A DNA stretch of 64,000 bases from Macrocybe gigantea (taxonomy: Eukaryota > Basidiomycota > Agaricomycetes > Agaricales > Callistosporiaceae): assembly GCA_011319805.1 (NCBI GenBank), contig SJRY01000064.1, forward strand, positions 1-64,000, in the 5' to 3' direction. Both the position numbers and the translations under genes were made by a program. A model generated the notes under the pieces. The model had not been told where the DNA came from and made no database searches. It saw only the letters and a program-made list of their open reading frames with translations. Shown here in pieces: positions 42,721-53,090 of this stretch (position 1 is the stretch's first letter; every line of letters begins with the position of its first letter).

Positions 42721-44109
42721 ATGAACAGGAAAAATACGCCCATCGAAATCGCCTTACGCAGCACCCTGCTTCTTTCGCAACAAGAAGGATGGAAGCAAAC
42801 GACTCATCCAAGACTACCAGGAGATAAACAAATATATGTCAAGACAAGTTCCCACTACCACGCATCAGCGAGCTCCTTGACGTATTACAAGGAGCAAAGT
42901 ACTTTAGCAAGATCGATATTATCTGGGGATACAATAACATGCACATCCGGAAAGGGGACGAATGGAAGGCAGCCTTCCTAACAGCAAAGGACTCTTCAAA
43001 CCGACAGTCATGTATTTTGGGCAGTGCAACGCACCAGGCACTTTTAGCCGAATGATGGCGAGCCTCTTCCAAGACCAAATACGAAGAAGAGTGTGCATAA
43101 TCTATATGGACAATATCATAATCATCGGACGAACACGAGAGGAACTCCAAAAGAACACCATAGAAGTCATGGAAATACTGAACAAGAATGACCTGTTCAT
43201 CAAAGGACTGAAATGCATCTGGGAATCATCAAAAGTCCCAGTACTAGGATACATCATAGGAGAAGGGAAGGTAGAAATGGAACCAGAAAAGATCACAGCT
43301 GTACAATCCTGGCCAACCCCAAAGACGAAGAAAGAACTACAAAAGTTCTTGGGATTCACAAACTTTTACCGATGATTCATCAAGGGATATGCAAAGGTTG
43401 CAAACCCCTGATGGAGTTGACTGGAAATAAAGCATTCCAGTGGACAGACAAGCAGCAGGATGCTTTCAAAGAGCTGATCCGACACATAACCTCAGCACCC
43501 ATTCTAGCACTACTACAGACAGAAGGAAAATTCCGAGTTGAAATGGACGCCTCAGGATATGCCATTGGAGCGGTACTATCACAACAGCAGAAAGGACTAT
43601 GGCATCTGATCGCATTCATTTCGAGATGCATGACCCCAGCAGAACAAAACTACGAAATCTATGACAAGGAACTTCTTGCGATAATGGTTGCACTAAAGAC
43701 ATGGAGACAATACCTCCTCGAAGCTCGAGAGAAGTTCGAAATATTAACGGATCACAAAAACCTATCATACTTCCAGAAGCCACAGCGACTCAATTCGAGA
43801 CAGATTGGCTGGTACCTGAAATTACAAGAATATGACTACGAACTACGACACGTACCAGGAAAGGCGAATGGAAAAGCGGATGTCCTGTCATGGATGGCAG
43901 GATATGAAGAAAACCTAGCAGAGAAGGATGACATACAAATGATCAAAGAAGCAGCATTCATTCGACATCTGGAAGAGAATAATGAACGAGACTTCAAATT
44001 TATGATGTTCGAGGATGAACACCCATGGAAAGAAGAAGCAGAAAATAACAAAACAATACAAACAAGAGGAATCACGATGATCGAATCCTCAAGGATAGAA
44101 CAAATTTGA
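42721..44109 (+). pseudogene. Gypsy-2 copy 1 RT and RNase H
   Basis: RT: FPLPRISELLD-like fingers, then MYFGQCNAPGTFSRMMASLFQD and the catalytic box YMDN (43105-43116). Copy 2 has YMDD, so the second catalytic Asp is lost here. RNase H: VEMDASGYAIGAVLSQQQKG, NYEIYDKELLAIMVALKTWR and ILTDHKNLSYF keep D, E and D, and RHVPGKANGKADVLSW closes the domain. A TGA at 43373-43375 after NFYR corresponds to an intact CGA in copy 2. Confidence 0.87.
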
Positions 44110-44127
44110 CAATGCACATGAAGGGAA

Positions 44128-45171
44128 ATGATTGTAACAATAGGACTGAAGGAAAAACCACACTGGTTTACAGAAGACAACCATATCGTATACATAGGAG
44201 GAAAAATCTACGTTCCTTCAGACAACAAACTGAAGGAAGACATCATGTTTGAACACCATGACACACCCATCGGAGGACACCCAGGACAATACCGCATGCA
44301 CGAGCTCATAAACCACACCTATTGGTGGCCATCAATGCTAACGGACATCAAGAAGTATGTCAATGGATGTGAAACATGTCAGCAAAACAAAATCATCCGA
44401 CAAAAGAAACACGCACCCCTACACCTGCACGAAGTCCCACAGCAACCATGGGAAGATATCGGAGTAGATCTCATAGGACCGCTACCCAGCTCGAATGGCT
44501 TTAATGCCATTGCCGCAGTCACAGACTGCCTGACCAAGATGATCCACCTAGTTCCCACAAAGACTGAACTCACAGCAGAAGGTCTCGCATGACTATACCG
44601 AGACAATGTGTGGCGGCTTCATGGAATCCCACAAAGATCATCAGTGATCGAGGACCCCAGTTCGCAGTGCGATTCATGACAGCACTTCTAAAATTACTTG
44701 GAACAAAGCAAAATCTATCAACAGCCTATCACCTACAGACAGATGGACAGGCGGAACGATCCCACCAAGAAACGGAAGCCTTCCTCAGAAGCTTCACAAA
44801 CAACTTACAGGACGATTGGGTAGAATGGATAGCAATCGCAGAGTACCAGTATAATGACAAAGCACACCAGGGAATGAAGGAGACACCATTCTACCTCAAC
44901 TATGGAATGCACCCCTGGAAGGGAGAGCCACAGACAACAGAAGGGAATAACCCCGCAGCAAAGGACTTCGTCAAAAGAATGAACCAAATACGAAAGGAAG
45001 CAAATGCTGCGCTGCAGTATGCACAAACACGAGCCAAAGACAATTATGACGCGAGGCGAAGACCAGCCCATGAATACAAGAAAGGGGATAGAGTATGGCT
45101 AGAAGCCACCAATATCACAGTCAATTGACCATCAAAGAAGTTATCGGCACTCTGATATGGACCATTCAAGG
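44128..45171 (+). pseudogene. Gypsy-2 copy 1 integrase
   Basis: HHCC zinc module: EHHDTPIGGHPGQYRMH with CETCQQNK. The core has IGVDLIGPLPSSNGF (first Asp), then after a TGA at 44590-44592 and a frameshift near 44630, DRGPQFAVRFMTALL-like sequence (second Asp) and TDGQAERSHQETEAF (Glu). The C-terminal part includes YDARRRPAHEYKKGDRVWLEATNI and a TGA at 45126-45128. Both TGAs occur at the same codons in copy 2. Confidence 0.85.
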
Positions 45172-45540
45172 TGGTTGAAAAGAAAGGAGCCTCAGCATAT
45201 CGCCTGGAACTCCCAGCATCATGGCAGCTGATACACCCCATGTTCAATGAAACACTGCTCACGCCTTACAAAGGACCCCGTTTCAAGATACAAGAGCGAC
45301 CATCACCACCACCCCCTGAAATCATAAATGATGAAGAAGAGTACGAGATAGAAGAGATCCTAAAAAGGAAGAAACAAGGGAGGGGATACTATTCCTGGTC
45401 AAATGGAAAGGATATGGATATGAAGAGAACACATGGATCAAAGAGAAGGAACTGGGGAATGCGCATCAAGCTCTAGACCACTTCCTAAAGAAGACTGCGA
45501 ACCAGGATAAAAGGATCATGACAAGAGGGAAGAAGACCAA
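45171..45540 (+). pseudogene. Gypsy-2 copy 1 integrase tail with chromodomain
   Basis: LELPASWQLIHPMFNETLLTPYKG is the typical segment just before the chromodomain. INDEEEYEIEEILKRKK opens the chromodomain, and after one missing base the next frame reads LVKWKGYGYEENTWI-like sequence, including the aromatic cage region. Chromodomains steer integration to marked chromatin. This places the element among chromoviruses. Confidence 0.85.
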
Positions 45541-45552
45541 AAATCGCACTCC

Positions 45553-45951
45553 ATGACCACCAACGCCCCCATCAGCATTGACAGCAGTGAGGGCAGCCAT
45601 GCACCTACCCCCAACCGCCCAAGCAACCTCGAGAATCTGGCAAGGATTCTCAATGCTAGTGACTACATGGACCCCCTCGCCATCACACTTGGCGCGTATA
45701 TGCACTATGTTATGACTGTCCGCACGCACCTCTGGACTGGGCGAACCCCTGATGGGACTGGCCCCACTGCAGCTGAACGTATCACACTTTGCGAGGCGAT
45801 GGAAATGCTTCGCACAGAAAACCAGTGACTTAAACTCCTCGCCACCACACTCCATCACATCCGCGCCTATAATGAAGAGCTCATTCATACATGGGCCCTG
45901 CGTGCCGCAACTGCCTGGGAGACCTTTACTGGGTGGGGACAGCTGGACTAA
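45553..45951 (+). CDS. Small 3' ORF of Gypsy-2, 91 codons plus a 40-codon frame after a TGA
   Basis: ATG at 45553 gives MTTNAPISIDSSEGSHAPTP, LENLARILNASDYMDPLAI, TVRTHLWTGRTPDGTGP and CEAMEMLRTENQ, then TGA (45826-45828). The same frame continues for 40 codons, LKLLATTLHHIRAYNEELIHTW to GWGQLD, and ends with TAA (45949-45951). The whole arrangement, TGA included, is present in copies at 58080-57673 (-) and 32751-33155 (+). Heptad-like spacing around the TGA suggests a coiled coil. The function is unknown; the region between chromodomain and LTR is normally empty in Ty3 elements. Confidence 0.6.
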
Positions 45952-45988
45952 GGTTTTTCGCGAGGACGCGAATCTACAGAGAGGGTGA

Positions 45989-46308
45989 TGTTACAGACGT
46001 TGCCCAAAGGACCATTCATTTTCTTATCTTATCTTTCCCACATCCCTTATCTCCCCCATTATGCTGCGCAGCGTGCAGCCATCGAGTCATCCCACTTCTC
46101 TAGTCATTCTGAGTCATCTCCTTCCAGTCTTACTCATCCGCAGTCCACAGCATTGCGCAGCCCATGGTCCGTGCTCGAGTACTGTAATGTATATAAGGAC
46201 TCCCAGATGTACCAGTAGCGCTAGGCTTAATATTCCTTTTGCCATCATCTCAAGACCACTCTCGCACTTAGTCTGCCCAAGTCCTTCTGAGATTCGTCTA
46301 GCCTAACA
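45989..46308 (+). repeat. Gypsy-2 copy 1, 3' LTR
   Basis: 320 bp, TGTTACAGACG to AGCCTAACA, preceded by the purine-rich AGAGAGGGTGA (about 45978-45988), the likely polypurine tract. Confidence 0.9.
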
Positions 46309-49270
46309 GAATCGATGCAGAGCAGCTCAAACATCTGTCATGGAAGGAGTTGATTGGAAGCATGGGTAGCCAGTTGTCCATTCCACATGAACATTGGCAC
46401 AAGGATGATTTGGTAGATTACATTGTGGAGAAAGCTCCTATTGATGTGTTGGAGGACTTGCAATGTGACACAGAAGGGAGGATTGTAAAGAAAAGGAGGC
46501 AGGCAGTTGAAGTGAGAGAAGGAAAGAAAAAGGTAAAGACAGTGGGCAATCAAGACTATCAGAAGTTCCTTTCAGTACTAACATCTAAAGAGCACAAGAA
46601 GCATTGGAGGGCATTCTATGAAGTGACAAGTGCAAAAGCACTGGAATCAAAGACATGTGTGATATGTGGCTGAGAGTTGATGACAGTAAAAGAGAAGGTG
46701 GTGGACATAGCATGGGCTGTGTTTTCTGGAAAACAAAAGCTGTGACCAGCAGAGCAAAATGATGGGCATATACTTTACAATGGGTGCTTGTTGGTACCAG
46801 AAGGAGTTATGAGGAAGGAGGCAACACTGTGGTGCAAGGTTGCAAGCAATGTTTAGAACACTTGCAATCAGCCAATGCTGGGCCACCACCATTATCACTG
46901 GCAAATGGGTTTTGGGTGGGCAATGTGCCTGCAGAGTTGGAGGATTTGACAGTGACAGAACAGACATTAATCAGCCTGGTATACCTATGGATGCATGTGT
47001 ATAAACTGTATTCAAAGGTATACTGTGGAGAGGATGGTTTGCAGCATGCAATGTAAGGATCAATTGTAATGTACTCACTAAATAGCAACAAAGTGGCAGC
47101 CATGATCAATGGAGACTTGATGCCATGGCCAGTGCAGATTTTGCCATCAATCATTGTGGTGCTATATATTGGTGCAGGCTTGCCAAAAGAGCCACTGAAG
47201 AAGCTGTTTTGCATTTGATGGGAGAACATGAGAAGGGTACTCTTGTGGTTGAAGAAGAACAATACAAAGTATTTCAGACGGATCGATGTGAGAGAGGAGT
47301 GCTTGGCAGATTTGCTTGAAGATGACACACCGGGAGAGATTATGAATATTATGCACCATACCAGGAATGCTTCCATTATTGATGAAGAAAACAGAGGTTA
47401 TGTGGCAGTAGAAGAGGACCTGTACAAAGGAGATGGAGATGAGGAGTACATTGGTAAGTGAGTATGGTAAAAGAAAGGCAGACAGATGCTTTACATGTGC
47501 CTACATTGCAGATCCTGATGTTGTTTCTCTTGATGTGAGTGGAGCAGTGGACAGTGCATTGCAGAATGTGACTGTGAAGGAGATGATGTTATGAGCAGTG
47601 GAGAACATGAACAATGAGGTGAAGGAATGGCCATATGCAGTGTACCATAGAAGCAAGCCAGCGAGCACATTTGGTGTTGGGGGCCACAGTGACTTGAATG
47701 CACAATCAGTGGATAATGTTTTTGAGAAGGCATTTTCATGCCTTTACACATATGGTTGTGGGGAATTGAAGGTTCTCAAAGAACAGCTATTGGCTTTTGG
47801 TGACAAGTGGAATGAGCATTGCAATATTATGACTGCTGCTTTCAAATGCATAAGGTTTTTCCACTCATTGCATTTGCAATTTTACAGTGCCAGGAAGCAA
47901 TGAGATCTGCAAAGTTCCAGATCAAACATCAAGATGCATCAATTTTACAACATATGACATATGAAAAACTGGAGCATGTGGCAAAAGAGGAAGCAATGGG
48001 GCAAACACCATCTGACAGCAATGTAATGTGACTGAAATGGTTCATTCAATATTTGTTGCAGCATGTTATAGGGTCCAATGAGGAGCAGCAGTCATGGCAT
48101 TCACAGATTTGGTCAATGAACTTGATACTGGGGCCACCATTCATCTGGCTGACAATTAATCCTTCCAACATTCATGACCCCATTGCACAGTTACTCACAG
48201 GAGCTGTGATAGACATGGAGAACTTGATGGGGAGCATCTGGCCTGATGCAAAGGAGTGCAGGCAGAATATAGCAAATGACCCATATGCTGCTGCATGTTT
48301 CTTTCATTTCATGATCAAGGCAATATTGGAAATACTGTATAGCATCAAAGTCAGCAGCCATCAAGTGCAATCAGAGATGGGAGTATTGGATGAACTGAGT
48401 GCATACTTTGGTATTGTGGAAACCCAGGGTCGAGGAACACTTCACTTTCATTGTCTGCTGTGGATGAAAAACGTGCCCAGTGCAGACAAGGTGCAGGAAC
48501 TGTTGTGATTGGAGGCATTTCGGGAAAAAGTGCAGGAGTACATCCAAGCAAATATAAGAGCATACATTCCTGGATTAGAAAGTGATGAGTCCATCAAGGC
48601 TATTTCTGTTGCCCAGGAAATCACATTCAACAGACCACCCAATCCTGATCATGTCAATTATGATGCTGAAGTCAAAAAGTTTGAATTGAGCCTCACTCAT
48701 GTAGAACAAATTCACGTGTGCAAGCCACAACATTGCCTAAAAGAGGACAAGCAAGGACAATGGGTCTGCAAATGACAAGCACTGTTCCAGTGCAGCAATG
48801 AAGAATTCATCACTGAAGCAGGAGAGTAGGGATCAAAAAGGCTATACAGCTACATGAATGCATGGAATTCAGATGTGTTGGTGAATGCATATTGCAACAA
48901 TGATATCAAAATCCTGATGCAGGGAGGAGACATGTGGAACATCACATTCTATATAACATCTTATGCAATGAAGAATCAGAAGAACATTTTCAACTTTGTG
49001 GTACTAGGAAACAGTTACCGCTATCATTTGTCACATGCACCTGACAGTCAAGCCACAGGAATTCAAAGCCAACATCAGTTGTTGCTGTTGCAATTGATGA
49101 ATACAGTGTGTTATGAGCAGGAGATAGCTGCACCCATGGCAATAGTGTATTTTGATGGACCACAGAGATGTATATCAATCACATATATATTCTCTGATCT
49201 ATTGGGGATCATTTGCTCGGAAGTTAAGAACTTGTTTTCCTTCATTGACGTGAGTACTGTTGCTCATATG
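46309..49270 (+). pseudogene. Helitron Rep gene relic: DUF6570-like and Helitron-like N domains
   Basis: In successive broken frames: QLSIPHEHWHKDDLVDYIV, KTCVICG, PPLSLANGFWVGNVPAEL with LTVTEQTLI (DUF6570-like), AVYHRSKPASTFGVGGHSD, NVFEKAFSCLYTYGCGELK, then SQIWSMNLILGPPFIWLTINP and NIHDPIAQLLTGAVID. The rolling-circle HxH motif appears as TLHFHCLLWM near 48440. A possible catalytic-tyrosine segment is FYITSYAMKNQ near 48950. In active elements this protein nicks and replicates the transposon DNA. I see more than ten stops or shifts and very few CpG. Confidence 0.8.
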
Positions 49271-49468
49271 TGAGGAAAATTACTTAGCGTTTTAGTATTG
49301 CTATAGTGCTGTGCATGCAGTGTATCAGTACAATGATGCAATAATGACGAGCTGAGATGCACGTGATCTGACTTCCTAATATGGGGCACCGTCTAATTTA
49401 CTTGACAACACTCGTTAGCGTCAAGCAAAGTCATTGACTGAACAACACTGCCACGAGTAGTGGATGCA
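49271..49468. other. Upstream region of the APS kinase gene
   Basis: About 200 bp between the Helitron relic and the APS kinase ATG. CpG frequency rises here. No TATA box is clear; several CGTTAGCG/CGAGTAG-like CpG-containing words occur. It must contain most of the promoter. Confidence 0.4.
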
Positions 49469-50283
49469 ATGGCTACGAATATAACCTTTCACCCTGGTAG
49501 ATTTCTGTCTAATATCTAATGTTATATGCTTCTGATATAGAACTTTGGATCAGGTTTCGTTACCCCCTTGGAACGTTCTCAGCGACTTAAACAACAAGGT
49601 GCGACGATCTGGCTGACAGGCCTGAGTGCGAGCGGCAAGGTGATTGAATGGCCGTAGATGCTTCTCAGCTCCTCACGTAACGTACTTTCAGTCGACTATT
49701 GCTTGCGCTCTAGAGCAACATTTGTTGAGCCTTGGAAAATATGTCTATCGTCTGGACGGCGATAACATCAGATTTGGCCTCAACAGAGATCTCGGTTTCG
49801 ACGAAGAATCCAGAAATGAAAATATTCGTAGAATAAGCGAGGTATGGCAAGTCTTCTCATAATCAGAGCATACTTATCCATCTACAGGTGTCGAAATTGT
49901 TTGCCGACGCATGCTGTATAACGATAACGGCCTTCATCTCACCGTATCGTGCGGATCGCAACTTCGCTCGAGAAGTCCACAAACAGTCGTCATTGCCATT
50001 TATTGAGGTTTATATAGACGCGCCCTTGCATGTGGTTGAGCAAAGAGATCCGAAAGGTCTATATAAGAAGGCGAGAGCTGGAGAGATACGAGGTGAGGAT
50101 TGCTATCCCTCAAATTTGTCGATCCCGCTCCACCCGTGTTCACCAGACTTCACCGGAATCTCATCACCATATGAGGCCCCAGAAGCTCCAGAGCTGCACA
50201 TCAAAACAGACGAAACGTCGGTAGAGAACAGCGTACGCATTATCATGCAATACCTTCTTCAGAATGGGCATCTCGAAGCATAG
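49469..50283 (+). CDS. MET14: Adenylylsulfate (APS) kinase
   Basis: Five exons: 49469-49496, 49554-49639, 49692-49841, 49888-50092 and 50147-50283, with introns of 46-57 nt. The product begins [17 protein letters not shown], then the P-loop GLSASGKST (split by intron 2), [60 protein letters not shown] and [21 protein letters not shown]. These are the hallmark segments of the enzyme that phosphorylates APS to PAPS in sulfate assimilation. The start matches the MATNITWH-type start of yeast Met14. Length, about 200 residues, is normal and all exon joins keep the frame, so the gene looks intact. It is convergent with the kinase gene, stops 95 bp apart. Confidence 0.93.
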
Positions 50284-50378
50284 TCAGGGTAATTTATTGC
50301 CTTCATAAAAATTATATAACCAGACACTATTACAATCAGACAGTTTAGACTATGGAATCCTACAACGTGCCAGCATCT

Positions 50379-53017
50379 TCATGGCGTAGAATGTAACGAG
50401 CCAGCGTCTTCTGTCATTTCGCCGACGCCTTCCTCTTGTATGGTATCAACAACCGCGTTGTCCAGCATCACATTCAAGCCGCGCTCAACGACTGATAACC
50501 AAGCCGTCAGGTCGCTCACTCTCCTAGCGAGTTCTGAATGTGTCTTATCAGTGCCGATGAGTGCAGTATATTCAAGAGGTCGGAGAAATGGGCCGCCAGA
50601 GGGTAGAGGAGAAGACGAGATGCGGCCAGAATGGGTATTTCCTAACTCTAAGGCTGAGGAAGACATATCGAAAAGCCTCTTAACTTCTTGAGGAGATCCA
50701 GATAAAGACGAAATTGGCATAGGAACTATGTCATCGCGAGTTACGAAATTGTTCCTCTCTTCAAAGAAGGGATGACTAGCGATAGCATCTAGAGGTGGTT
50801 GCAACGGATTACGTGAACCATAAACAGCGGCCGAAGGGGATGGAGGTAAAAGATCGCTGATTCCTAGTTTATGTTCTGACGTTAAGGAAGGAATCTTGAA
50901 ATAGCGGATTTCTTAGCTTCGAAGAAACTTTCGCATTGTGCATAGTCACCTTCAGGACATCCTTCAATCCAGGAGTAACATCGCCCCCACTATGACTCCT
51001 ATCATATTTGGCGAGATTCTTGGAGCGGTGGGAAGGTAAGGAGATGTCGGTCATAGCCTCGGGAAGTGTTGTTGCTGACCTGGTTCGTATGATGGCTGGC
51101 GGCGACGATAACTTCGACCTAGTCTGTCGTCTTGATGACAGGTCCAATGAAAGCGTCGGTAGATGAGAAGCGATGGTACTCGCTTTGGGCGGACCATTGT
51201 CTCCAAAATTTGTCGCTGTATCCAGAGATGGTCTGATGAGGCTCCCAGAAGGAAAATCCTCGATGAGTGGAAAGTGGAATGCAGTCGATAGAGTAGAATA
51301 GATGCTTTGCTTTGATGTTGGGGTATTGGATGCCAGCTGAGATGGACTCTCTACAGAAGGTTGGAATTCCTTGTCGATACCGGAATCAAGAGGTGAGAAG
51401 ACGACTGTTTTATCGGGGTGAGGTTCTGGTTCCGCAGTCAAGGTTGGGCTTTGCCCATCGAGGTCTGACGTGCTAAGTCTCTTACTGGGAAATAGAGAAG
51501 GTGTTGAAACTGCAGGCGCCTCTGAAGCCTGATCCTCTACATTTGGAGCCGTTGGAACTCGCGATTCCGAAAACTGCCCATCGGCGGCGGAGCCTAAAAC
51601 GTTCAACGATGATTTTGAGCTAAAACGAGGCGGGTTAGATACGGCGACCCCTCCAAAATTGTCCATTTCGTCTAATGAGGTCTCCCCTTGGCTAGGCGGC
51701 ATGAAGGCGTTTTGTTTTCGGCGGCCATCTGCAAAAGGTGGAAGCGCCGAGCCCATTGCTGGAACTTGGGGCTCTCTGCTGTCTTGTAGAGCTCTAACGA
51801 TATCAGTCTGCGATACACCGTCATCTCCAAAAAGCATACGAAGCGAAGACGGTAACGAAGGAGGTTGCATCGGGCGATTCGTAAAATGTAATGTCTGGGA
51901 ATCCTCGTTGTTATTTGTGCCCATAGAATTCGAGAAGCTGGGACCCCGGACAGTATCGAATTCCCATTGGTTTTCTTCAGAAGATTCAGTACCGTGAGGC
52001 CTGTTGTATCAGTGAGTTCCGTTAATGAGAGTGAGTATGGAGGCGGCTCACTCCTCCCTTTCGTACTCCTCCCAATCTGCGGCATCACCAAGGTTATTCG
52101 TCTGATTAGATCGCTGATAGCGCAACACCAAGTCTTTGAGAATGGATACGCTGAGCTTGGAAATTGACTTTATCCACTTGGATTTCAGCAATTCGTCCGC
52201 AGGGAGGCGCTAGCACGACCGTCAGGCAAGCCAGAAAGACTCGTATATTTCCTCTTACTTCGCTCGGTGATTCTTTGAGACACATGGCCATGAAATCTCT
52301 CAGGTCTTTCCCACCTTCAGTCTCGAGCAATCGCGGCGGCTTCGCCTTGGAAATAATGTCCATAACCTGAAATTTCTCCAAGTTTGCGTGGGGCGGGCTA
52401 CCTTTCACCATTTCATAAATCATGATGCCCAGGCTCCAAATGTCGGCTTTAGTATCGTAAGCCGGAAGGCTCTGGACAACCTCAGGGGCCATCCAATACG
52501 GCGTCCCGATAAGTGTATTTCTTTTGCTAGTTGTGGTCGCCAACAGAGCAGAAACTCCGAAATCGCATATCATGACTTTCCCTGTTGCTGTGACCAGAAC
52601 ATTAGCAGCTTTAATGTCTCTGTGTATGACTGGGATTTTATGAAGATAACTCAAGCCAACAAGGACCTCCCGATTGATGACAGATACGTATTTTTCTTCG
52701 AGGCAGCCGCTTGGGGAGGACTTCATTATTGCCAAGACGCTACCGCCTTGAGCGAACTCCATCACGATCCAAACCCGAGGCCCATCCATATAACAACCAT
52801 AGTATTTGGTGACGTTCGGGGCGTCTCGTAACTGGGTTAGAAGGGCCACTTCGCGCTGGATGTCCCCAACATCATCGTCCGGCGTATCGAGATTAATGAT
52901 TTTGAGGGCGACGACGTTGCCAGTAGGAATATGTTTTCCTTTGTGAACAGAGCCATATGCCCCTTTTCCGACAGTTTCCAGGCGTTGATAAAGCTGATGC
53001 ACAGGTGGTTGGGACAT
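50379..53017 (-). CDS. Ste20-family (GCK/Nak1-like) serine/threonine kinase
   Basis: ATG at 53017-53015 gives MSQPPVHQLYQRLETVGKGAYGSV. Kinase motifs: glycine loop GKGAYGSV, VALKI lysine, HRDIKAAN, CDFGVSA, GTPYWMAPEV and SLGIMIYEMVKGSPP. Introns 52210-52258 (49 nt) and 52001-52051 (51 nt) link to RLPADELLKSKWIKS and WEFDTVRGPSF, features of the fungal Nak1/Kic1 group. A long Ser/Pro-rich region (51924-50870) follows. The last exon (50804-50379, perhaps from about 50870) has SELARRVSDLTAWLSVVERG, a probable coiled coil. The junction near 50870-50960 is unresolved: the frames do not join with a standard intron. Members act in cell polarity and the RAM/MOR pathway. Divergent from eIF2B-gamma. 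Confidence 0.85.
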
Positions 53018-53090
53018 CTTGGTCAAGAACAAACGACGGACTGACTCGTTTTACATAAGCATTCAGTCCTTTCCTTCAGCTTCAGCTTCA
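53018..53090. promoter_or_regulatory. 73-bp divergent promoter between the kinase and eIF2B-gamma genes
   Basis: The two start codons face away from each other across 73 bp. The plus strand holds a pyrimidine-rich CCTTTCCTTCAGCTTCAGCTTC stretch just before the eIF2B ATG, as is common near fungal start sites. Such a short gap implies overlapping 5' UTRs or a shared promoter. Confidence 0.6.

Larger units (their letters stand above)
40377..46308 (+). mobile_element. Gypsy-2 copy 1: complete Tf1/sushi-like chromovirus (dead)
   Basis: 5,932 bp with two 320-bp LTRs, flanked by GAATC at 40372-40376 and 46309-46313. Order: Gag, zinc knuckle, protease, RT, RNase H, integrase, chromodomain, small ORF. 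Gag has an internal deletion of roughly 600 bp (near 41046) relative to copy 2. The LTRs differ at eight sites by my reading, all transitions and six in CpG context. Multiple frame breaks and stops make it inactive. Confidence 0.9.
40332..49270 (+). mobile_element. Helitron relic (Rep part), split by Gypsy-2 copy 1
   Basis: The frame MLRSEEREREARRG at 40332 leads to the GAATC target site and continues after Gypsy-2 at 46311 with IDAEQLKHLSWKELIG in the same phase. It then runs through a DUF6570-like region and a Helitron Rep domain to about 49270. The Pif1-type helicase part is absent, and the sequence stops before the APS kinase promoter. No terminal hairpin or TC/CTRR ends were identified. 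Confidence 0.75.

Noticed and set aside
49469..49900. APS kinase as a pseudogene because the frame is broken
   Set aside because: All breaks coincide with GT-AG introns of 46-57 nt and the spliced product is complete.
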